A stretch of 64,000 bases of DNA from the NCBI RefSeq assembly GCF_018326265.1, contig NZ_AP023360.1:2037501-2101500 (forward strand). The letters run 5' to 3'. Made by a program: the position numbers and the translations under genes. The notes below the pieces were generated by a model, which saw nothing but the letters and a program-made list of their open reading frames with translations, did no database searches and was not told the DNA's origin. Shown here piece after piece: positions 58,950 through 64,000 of the stretch. This stretch comes from Catellatospora sp. IY07-71 (lineage in GTDB: Bacteria > Actinomycetota > Actinomycetes > Mycobacteriales > Micromonosporaceae). The first letter of the stretch is position 1; the number at the start of each line of letters is the position of its first letter.

Positions 58950-60548
58950 TCAGAGCGGGATGTTGCCGTGCTTCTTCGGCGGCAGCGTCTCCCGCTTCGT
59001 GGCCAGCGTCCGCAGCCCTCGCACGATGTGCGCGCGGGTCGCCGACGGCCGGATCACCGCGTCCACGTAACCGCGCTCGGCCGCGATGTACGGGTTGCAC
59101 AGGGTGTCCTCGTACTCGTCGATCAGCTCGGTCCGGCGGGCCACCGGGTCGTCGGCCGCGGCCAGCTCGGCGCGGTGCAGGATGTTGACCGCGCCCTGCG
59201 CGCCCATCACCGCGATCTGCGCCGTCGGCCACGCGAAGTTGAGGTCGGCGCCCAGGTGCTTGGAGCCCATGACGTCGTACGCGCCGCCGTACGCCTTCCG
59301 CGTGATCACGGTGATCTTCGGGACGGTGGCCTCGGCGTACGCGTAGATGAGCTTGGCCCCGCGCCGGATGATGCCGTCCCATTCCTGGCTGGTGCCGGGC
59401 AGGAAGCCGGGCACGTCCACGAACGTGAGCACCGGGATGTTGAACGCGTCGCAGGTGCGCACGAACCGTGCCGCCTTCTCCGACGCGGCGATGTCCAGGC
59501 AGCCCGCGAAGTGCATCGGCTGGTTGGCGACCACGCCCACCGGCCTGCCCTCGACCCGCCCGAACCCCGTGACGATGTTCTGCGCGTACAGCGGCTGCAC
59601 CTCGAGGAACTCGCCGTCGTCGAGGATCGCCTCCAGCACCGCGTGCATGTCGTACGGCTGGTTCGCCGAGTCCGGGATCAGCGTGTCCAGCGCCTCGTCG
59701 GTGTCCGCGAGCGCCAGGTCCGCCGCGGCCGGCCAGGCGGGCGGCGCGTCCAGGTTGTTGCTGGGCAGGTAGGACAGCAGCGCCTTCACGTAGTCGACCG
59801 CGTCCTGCTCGTCACCGGCCAGGTAGTGCGCGTTGCCGCTCTTGGTGTTGTGGGTACGCGCCCCGCCCAGCTCCTCCATGCCCACGTCCTCGCCGGTGAC
59901 CGTCTTGATCACGTCCGGCCCCGTGATGAACATGTGCGAGGTCTGGTCCACCATCACGGTGAAGTCGGTGACGGCGGGGGAGTACACCGCCCCGCCCGCG
60001 CACGGCCCCATGACCAGCGAGATCTGCGGGATGACCCCCGAGGCGCGCACGTTGCGGAAGAAGATCTCCCCGTACAGCCCCAGCGAGACGACACCCTCCT
60101 GGATCCGCGCCCCACCCGAGTCGTTGATCCCGATCACCGGGCACCCGATCTTCATCGCCAGGTCCATCACCTTGACGATCTTCTCGCCGAACACCTCGCC
60201 GAGCGACCCGCCGAACACCGTGAAGTCCTGCGCGAACACGCACACCTGACGCCCGTCCACGGTCCCGTACCCGGTGACCACGCCGTCGCCGTAGGGCCGG
60301 TTGCGCTCCTGCCCGAACGTCGTCGACCGGTGCCGCGCCAGCTCGTCAAGCTCCACGAACGACCCCTCGTCGAGCAGCATCCCGATCCGCTCCCGCGCGG
60401 TCTTCTTCCCCCGCGCGTGCTGCTTCTCGACCGCCCGCGCCGACCCCGCGTGCACAGCCTCCTCGACCCGCCGCTCGAAGTCGGCGAGCTTCCCCGCCGT
60501 ACTCCGCCCACTCACCTGGCCACTCTTCCCCGGCACCGTAGTAGTCAC
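58950..60548 (-). CDS. pccB: Propionyl-CoA carboxylase beta subunit
   Basis: This carboxyltransferase (532 aa) moves CO2 from carboxybiotin to propionyl-CoA, giving methylmalonyl-CoA. Family blocks are [17 protein letters not shown] and [18 protein letters not shown]. The residue that selects acyl chain length in the Streptomyces enzymes appears as Asp in GGAYDVMGS, the propionyl-type choice. The GTG start at 60548 has TATAGA nine bases upstream, implying transcription starts at or very near the start codon. The operator TGAACCCCCGTTCA lies just upstream of it. It is the first gene of the operon with the NYN gene and accE. Confidence 0.93.
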   Translation of the reverse strand: MTTTVPGKSGQVSGRSTAGKLADFERRVEEAVHAGSARAVEKQHARGKKTARERIGMLLDEGSFVELDELARHRSTTFGQERNRPYGDGVVTGYGTVDGRQVCVFAQDFTVFGGSLGEVFGEKIVKVMDLAMKIGCPVIGINDSGGARIQEGVVSLGLYGEIFFRNVRASGVIPQISLVMGPCAGGAVYSPAVTDFTVMVDQTSHMFITGPDVIKTVTGEDVGMEELGGARTHNTKSGNAHYLAGDEQDAVDYVKALLSYLPSNNLDAPPAWPAAADLALADTDEALDTLIPDSANQPYDMHAVLEAILDDGEFLEVQPLYAQNIVTGFGRVEGRPVGVVANQPMHFAGCLDIAASEKAARFVRTCDAFNIPVLTFVDVPGFLPGTSQEWDGIIRRGAKLIYAYAEATVPKITVITRKAYGGAYDVMGSKHLGADLNFAWPTAQIAVMGAQGAVNILHRAELAAADDPVARRTELIDEYEDTLCNPYIAAERGYVDAVIRPSATRAHIVRGLRTLATKRETLPPKKHGNIPL

Positions 60549-60570
60549 GCCCCGGACTCTATATCCCCCC

Positions 60571-60584
60571 TGAACCCCCGTTCA
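60571..60584. promoter_or_regulatory. Palindromic operator candidate upstream of pccB
   Basis: TGAACCCCCGTTCA has the two outer five-base arms TGAAC and GTTCA of the motif, with a changed centre. A -10-like TATAGA (minus strand) begins nine bases closer to the gene, so the site lies in the promoter. Confidence 0.5.
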
Positions 60585-60616
60585 GTCATGTACACCACAC
60601 CACCGCCTCCCCACCC

Positions 60617-60707
60617 CCCTCTCCCGGCGATCTTGCATGGGTTGTGGGTGCGACACGGATAAGTCGGGCGAATGGGCAACAGTTCGCGCAAGATCGGCGG
60701 GGAGAGG
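60617..60707. repeat. Inverted repeat class H
   Basis: Arms CCCTCTCCCGGCGATCTTGC and GCAAGATCGGCGGGGAGAGG pair with a few mismatches around a 51-bp loop. It lies in the divergent gap between pccB and the membrane protein gene at 60760. The GATCTTGC core resembles the ends of class B. Confidence 0.65.
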
Positions 60708-60759
60708 TGGCCGACCGGCTCGACGTTTCGTCCGGTTCGGGCGAATCGTTGAATTTCAT

Positions 60760-61461
60760 GTGACGACTTTGTTCGGGGTGTTGCTGCTGGTGGGTGGCTT
60801 TACGGTGCTCGCCGTGGTGCGGCCGTGGCAGTCGGGGGAGCGGGACCGGGGCCGCCGGGCGAGGCGTGGCGGGTCGCCCGTCGCGCCGTCCCGCCCGCGC
60901 CCGGGTCCAGGACGTGCGCGCGCGGGCGGCGAGGCGGGGGCGCCGGTCAGCCCGTCGGTCGGCCGTTTCCAGCCCGCGCCGGGGACGGGACGCGCGGCGG
61001 CCCGCACCACAACGGGCCCGGCGCCCGCGAAGAACACAGCCGCCGCGACGCGCTCGGCCGCGGCGCAGCGCGCAGCCGCGGGCTCGGCCGCCGCGAAGAA
61101 CACGGCGGCGAAGGATGCAGCCGCAGGCCCGGCCGGGGCGAGGAGGTCGGCGCGGCCGCGAGCCGCGGCGGGCATGCCGGGACCGGGATCGGCGCCGGGT
61201 GCGGCCGCCGCGGCTCGCGGCCGGGGTGATGCGGAGGGGCCGGCCGCGCCGGTGATCGCGCTCAAGCCGCGGCCGGCGGCGCGCCACGCCGAGAAGCGGG
61301 ACGAGCCGGTGCGCCACCGCGTCGAGACGATCCAGCGAGGAAGGCGCGTGGCGGCGGAGCCCGCCGACACCGAGATCATCCTGCCGGACTGGCTCGGCCC
61401 GCTGTCCGAGCCGGACGCCGACGCCGACGCCGCCCCGCTGCGCGCCCGCCAGGCCGGCTGA
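60760..61461 (+). CDS. Hypothetical membrane protein with long Ala/Arg/Pro-rich tail
   Basis: From a GTG at 60760 the protein (233 aa) starts with one membrane segment (TTLFGVLLLVGGFTVLAVV), then about 170 residues of Ala, Arg, Pro and Lys. The tail has repeated AAAKNTAA-like units and an acidic end (PDWLGPLSEPDADADAAP). The cytoplasmic part is basic and disordered, so it may bind nucleic acid or acidic proteins. The longer frame upstream includes a palindrome and is less likely. I do not recognise the family. The antisense open frame is long too, so this call is tentative. Confidence 0.55.
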   Translation: MTTLFGVLLLVGGFTVLAVVRPWQSGERDRGRRARRGGSPVAPSRPRPGPGRARAGGEAGAPVSPSVGRFQPAPGTGRAAARTTTGPAPAKNTAAATRSAAAQRAAAGSAAAKNTAAKDAAAGPAGARRSARPRAAAGMPGPGSAPGAAAAARGRGDAEGPAAPVIALKPRPAARHAEKRDEPVRHRVETIQRGRRVAAEPADTEIILPDWLGPLSEPDADADAAPLRARQAG

Positions 61462-61494
61462 ACCCCGGCGCGACACCGGAACCGGCGCCATCGG

Positions 61495-61544
61495 AGATCT
61501 CGTGCACTTGGTGCTGCTGGGACGACATCGACTGCACAAGATCC
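61495..61544. repeat. Palindromic repeat class B, copy 3
   Basis: Left end AGATCTCGTGCACTTGGTG and right end GACTGCACAAGATCC pair imperfectly across about 20 bases. It lies in the 190-bp gap before birA and is the most diverged class B copy. Confidence 0.7.
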
Positions 61545-61651
61545 ACCCTGGGACCGGACAGGACCCGCGCAGTGGGTGCCAGCCGCGCGAGGGCAGGGCG
61601 GGTGTGTCCGTCTCGCCGCCCGCCGGGCCGCCCGGCCGATAGTCTCCAGCC

Positions 61652-62446
61652 GTGGAGACGAACAGGCCCCCGCTGGACCGGGACCGGCTCGCGGCGCTGC
61701 CGGGCTGGCAGGTCGAGGTGCGCGACGAGACCGGGTCGACCAATGCGGACGTGGCCGCCGCGGCCCGGGACGGCGCGGCGGCGGGCCTGGTCGTGGCCGC
61801 CGAGTCGCAGACCGCGGGCCGGGGCCGGCTGGGCCGCGACTGGCAGTCCCCACCGCGCGCCGGGCTCGCGCTGTCGGTGCTGCTCAGACCCACGGTCGAC
61901 GTCTCGCGATGGGGCTGGCTCCCGCTGCTGGCGGGCGTCGCCCTGGCGGAGGCGGTACGCGGCGAGACCGGGCTGGAGCCCGCGCTCAAGTGGCCCAACG
62001 ACCTGCTGCTCGGCGGCCGCAAGTGCGCCGGGCTGCTGGCCGAGGTGCCCGAACCCGGGGCGGTGGTGCTCGGCATCGGCCTGAACGTGACGCTGACCGA
62101 CGACGAGCTGCCGCTCACCCCCACCGGCCTGCCCGCGACCTCACTCCTGGTCGCCGGGGCGTCCGCGCCGGACCGGACCGGGCTGACCGCCGCGCTGCTG
62201 GCGCGGCTGGGCGAGCACTACGCGGCCTGGGAGCGGGCCGGGGGCGACCCCGACAAGAGCGGCCTGCGCGACGCGTACCTGCGCATCTGCGCCACTCTGG
62301 GCCGCCAGGTGTCGGTGCTGCTGCCCGGCGGGGACGCGGACCTCACCGGCGAGGCCGTCACGGTCGACGCCGACGGCCGCCTCGTCGTCCGCACCGCCAC
62401 CGGCGACCACCCCGTCGCCGCAGGCGACATCATCCACCTCCGCTGA
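61652..62446 (+). CDS. birA: Biotin--acetyl-CoA carboxylase ligase
   Basis: This monofunctional biotin protein ligase (264 aa) attaches biotin to the carrier Lys of AccA. Signature blocks are STNADV at the start of the core, the biotinyl-AMP loop GRGRLGRDW (residues 56-64), LKWPNDLLLGGRKCAG and the C-terminal SH3-like domain ending AGDIIHLR. It lacks the N-terminal helix-turn-helix of E. coli BirA, so it does not repress biotin genes. The GTG start at 61652 has no strong ribosome site. The location near pccB, accE and accA matches its role. Confidence 0.93.
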   Translation: METNRPPLDRDRLAALPGWQVEVRDETGSTNADVAAAARDGAAAGLVVAAESQTAGRGRLGRDWQSPPRAGLALSVLLRPTVDVSRWGWLPLLAGVALAEAVRGETGLEPALKWPNDLLLGGRKCAGLLAEVPEPGAVVLGIGLNVTLTDDELPLTPTGLPATSLLVAGASAPDRTGLTAALLARLGEHYAAWERAGGDPDKSGLRDAYLRICATLGRQVSVLLPGGDADLTGEAVTVDADGRLVVRTATGDHPVAAGDIIHLR

Positions 62447-62492
62447 CCACCCGGCGCCACCGCCGCGCACCACCGAGCCCGCCGGGCGGCAT

Positions 62493-62567
62493 GATCGTCT
62501 GACTTGCCCGGCACATGGGTGAAAGGGTGCTCAAGATACGCCCGGGTGCCTGGCAAATCGGATGATC
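62493..62567. repeat. Palindromic repeat class D, copy 2
   Basis: This 75-bp element has the same length and GATC ends as the copy at 47478-47552, with arms GACTTGCCCGGCAC and GTGCCTGGCAAATC (slightly diverged). Here it lies between two genes in the same orientation, in the 247-bp gap before the PH-domain gene. Little else is visible there apart from the GAGGAGG ribosome site at its end. Confidence 0.85.
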
Positions 62568-62693
62568 TCCGGCGTGGGACAGACCGATAGGCGACGCGGG
62601 GCCGATGGCGGATGGTCCGGGGTCGTCCCGTGGAACTACCCTGCTCGCGGACAATCGTGCGGTTTGATCGCAGGCGAGTACGAGGAGGCACGG

Positions 62694-63242
62694 ATGGCGT
62701 TCCCCGAGGACGTGTTGACGGCGGACGAGCACGTGGTGCTCGATCTGCACCCCCACTGGAAGGCCATGATCCGCCCGGTGGCGGTGCTGGTGCTCGCGGT
62801 GGCCGCGGTGGTGACCGCACTGATCATGCTCGACAACGAGATCCTGGTCTACATCGTGGCCGGGCTCGCCCTGATCGCCGTGGGCTGGCTGTCGTTCTGG
62901 CCCTGGCTGGTCTGGCGCACCACGCACTACGTGCTGACCAACGAGCGGGTGCTGCTGCAGACGGGTGTGTTCTCGCGGGACCGCCGCGACATCCCGCTGT
63001 CGCGGGTCAACGACCACTCGATGAGCCAGAAGTTCATCGAGCGGCTGCTCGGCTGCGGCACGCTGACCATCGAGTCGGCCGGTGAGCGCGGCCAGTCGGT
63101 GCTCAACGACATCCCGCACGTGGAGAAGGTGCAGACCACGCTGTACGAGCTGGTCGAGGCCGACCGTGACGCGCACTCCTACAACGACAACGAGCGGTCC
63201 GCGCCGCCGGCGCAGACCGCTCGGGTCGAAGAGAAGCAGTGA
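62694..63242 (+). CDS. PH-domain membrane protein (bPH2/DUF304 type)
   Basis: This 182-residue protein has two adjacent membrane segments (about residues 26-65, IRPVAVLVLAVAAVVTALIML and IVAGLALIAVGWLSFWPWLV), then a bacterial PH-like domain with VLTNERVLLQTGVFSRDRRD and DIPLSRVNDHSMSQKFIERL. The C-terminus is charged. Proteins of this type are widespread in actinobacteria beside birA; their function is unknown. ATG at 62694 has GAGGAGG a few bases upstream. It is convergent with the gtrA-like gene, with a three-base gap. Confidence 0.88.
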   Translation: MAFPEDVLTADEHVVLDLHPHWKAMIRPVAVLVLAVAAVVTALIMLDNEILVYIVAGLALIAVGWLSFWPWLVWRTTHYVLTNERVLLQTGVFSRDRRDIPLSRVNDHSMSQKFIERLLGCGTLTIESAGERGQSVLNDIPHVEKVQTTLYELVEADRDAHSYNDNERSAPPAQTARVEEKQ

Positions 63243-63245
63243 CGG

Positions 63246-63986
63246 CTACCGCTCTGGGCGCGGCTTCGCCCGCGCGAGCTCCTCGGCGAGCTCGCGGTCG
63301 GTGAACTCCGCGTCCAGGGCGGCCAGCTGCTCGGCCTCGGCCCGCTCGGCGGCGAACTCCGCCTCCAGCGGGGCGGTGAGCCGGGTGAAGTCGTCGCTGC
63401 GCAGCTGCGCGGGCACCGGCACGCCGGCCAGCGCGCTGGCGGCGGCCTCGGCGTCGACCAGCTCGTCGACGTCGTCCACGTGCACGTGCGCCGGGCCGAA
63501 GTCGGCGTCCACGCCGCCCGCGGGCACCGCGATCGTGTTCGCGGGGGCGAACACGAAGGTGCGGTACGTGTAGAAGCGGAAGATCGTGCCGAGCACCAGG
63601 CCCAGCAGCTTCGCCGCGTTGAGGGCGAGCAGGCCGTGCAGGCCGAGGGCGTACTTGGTGGCGCCCATGATGGCCAGCTCGATGGCCAGGCCCGCGACGT
63701 TGAACAGCACGAACAGCATGAACTCGCGGCCCATGGCCTGGCTGGACCGGCCCTTGTAGGTCCAGTGCCGGTTCATCAGGTAGGACGCGATCATCGCCAC
63801 GATGGTGGCGACCACGTTCGCCTTCAGCTGGCCGGTGGGGAAGATCGTCAGCACGAGCGCATTGAGCACCACGAAGTTGACGACGGTGTTGACGCCGCCC
63901 ACGATGGCGAACTTCAGCGCCTCCGGGCCGAGGTCACGGAGCCGTTGGGGCAGCAGTCGATCGAGCAGCGTCAGGTCTGGGTGCAC
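63246..63986 (-). CDS. GtrA-family membrane protein
   Basis: This 246-residue protein has four membrane segments in the first 140 residues (for example FAIVGGVNTVVNFVVLNALVL and FNVAGLAIELAIMGATKYAL) with the family motifs NRHWTYKG and FYTYRTFVF. GtrA proteins are thought to move polyprenyl-phosphate-linked sugars or to support cell-wall glycosylation. A cytoplasmic tail of about 95 residues, rich in Glu and Ala, follows and is longer than usual for the family. GTG start at 63986; the window ends 14 bases later. Confidence 0.88.
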   Translation of the reverse strand: MHPDLTLLDRLLPQRLRDLGPEALKFAIVGGVNTVVNFVVLNALVLTIFPTGQLKANVVATIVAMIASYLMNRHWTYKGRSSQAMGREFMLFVLFNVAGLAIELAIMGATKYALGLHGLLALNAAKLLGLVLGTIFRFYTYRTFVFAPANTIAVPAGGVDADFGPAHVHVDDVDELVDAEAAASALAGVPVPAQLRSDDFTRLTAPLEAEFAAERAEAEQLAALDAEFTDRELAEELARAKPRPER

Positions 63987-64000
63987 TGGGTCACCTTACG

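Noticed and set aside
60586-62124. 512-codon minus-strand frame opposite the hypothetical membrane protein
   Set aside because: Ser/Arg/Pro-rich with no motif, and it covers birA antisense. The plus-strand alternative has a membrane segment, though that call too is tentative.

Overview
The window is very GC-rich, densely coded actinobacterial chromosome. Markers include a four-gene conservon (CvnA-D), a mycosin with two WXG-like helical proteins, an acyl-CoA carboxylase set with an epsilon subunit, a PASTA-less membrane Ser/Thr kinase, CydDC, GuaB1 and many GTG starts. The gene set and the dispersed palindromes (notably the AAGGAAGGGCACCTTCTTA type) point me to Micromonosporaceae. That placement is inference. 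I see no tRNA, rRNA, CRISPR array, prophage or intact insertion sequence.

Layout. 1-3.1 kb: a truncated membrane protein, an RlmA(II)/TlrB-type 23S rRNA methyltransferase, adenosine deaminase and a uridine-kinase-like P-loop protein. 3.3-13.1 kb: the conservon operon cvnABCD on +, facing a minus-strand set of a lipoprotein amino-acid-type ABC binding protein, an unusual 873-residue protein (IS110-transposase-like front half, repeat-rich middle, conservon-kinase tail) and an acidic hypothetical protein. 13.1-20.6 kb (-): cydDC, an ECF sigma factor fused to a membrane-anchored extracellular domain, an acyl-CoA dehydrogenase and a membrane protein. 20.6-31 kb: deoC with two aldehyde dehydrogenase genes (one catalytically incomplete), a GT4 glycosyltransferase, upp, a methyltransferase, a multi-span membrane protein and a phosphosugar mutase. 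Together with add and the kinase, this is a nucleoside salvage and pentose-phosphate recycling neighbourhood.

31-47.5 kb: a membrane Ser/Thr kinase, a B12-type acyl-CoA mutase large subunit, an M20 amidohydrolase, a DUF4349 lipoprotein, small enzymes, an LpdA-type flavoprotein, the ATP-grasp/alpha-E/transglutaminase cassette and guaB1. 47.5-63.9 kb: acyl-CoA carboxylase alpha chain, PadR regulator, an ABC exporter and an MFS carrier, O-methyltransferase, Maf, an orphan mycosin operon, then accE, an NYN-domain gene and pccB, followed by birA, a PH-domain membrane protein and GtrA. Carboxylase alpha, beta and epsilon, biotin ligase and the acyl-CoA mutase form a propionyl-CoA to succinyl-CoA module. 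A shared palindrome, TGAACGNNCGTTCA or close to it, lies at the mutase start, in the accA/padR divergent region and just upstream of pccB. It suggests one common repressor, not encoded here.

A second theme is at least eight classes of intergenic inverted repeats, several with GATC near their outer ends and many between convergent genes. Half of one such element lies in frame inside the rRNA methyltransferase gene. Translation starts, repeat comparisons and family assignments were all made by eye from the sequence, with no database search.
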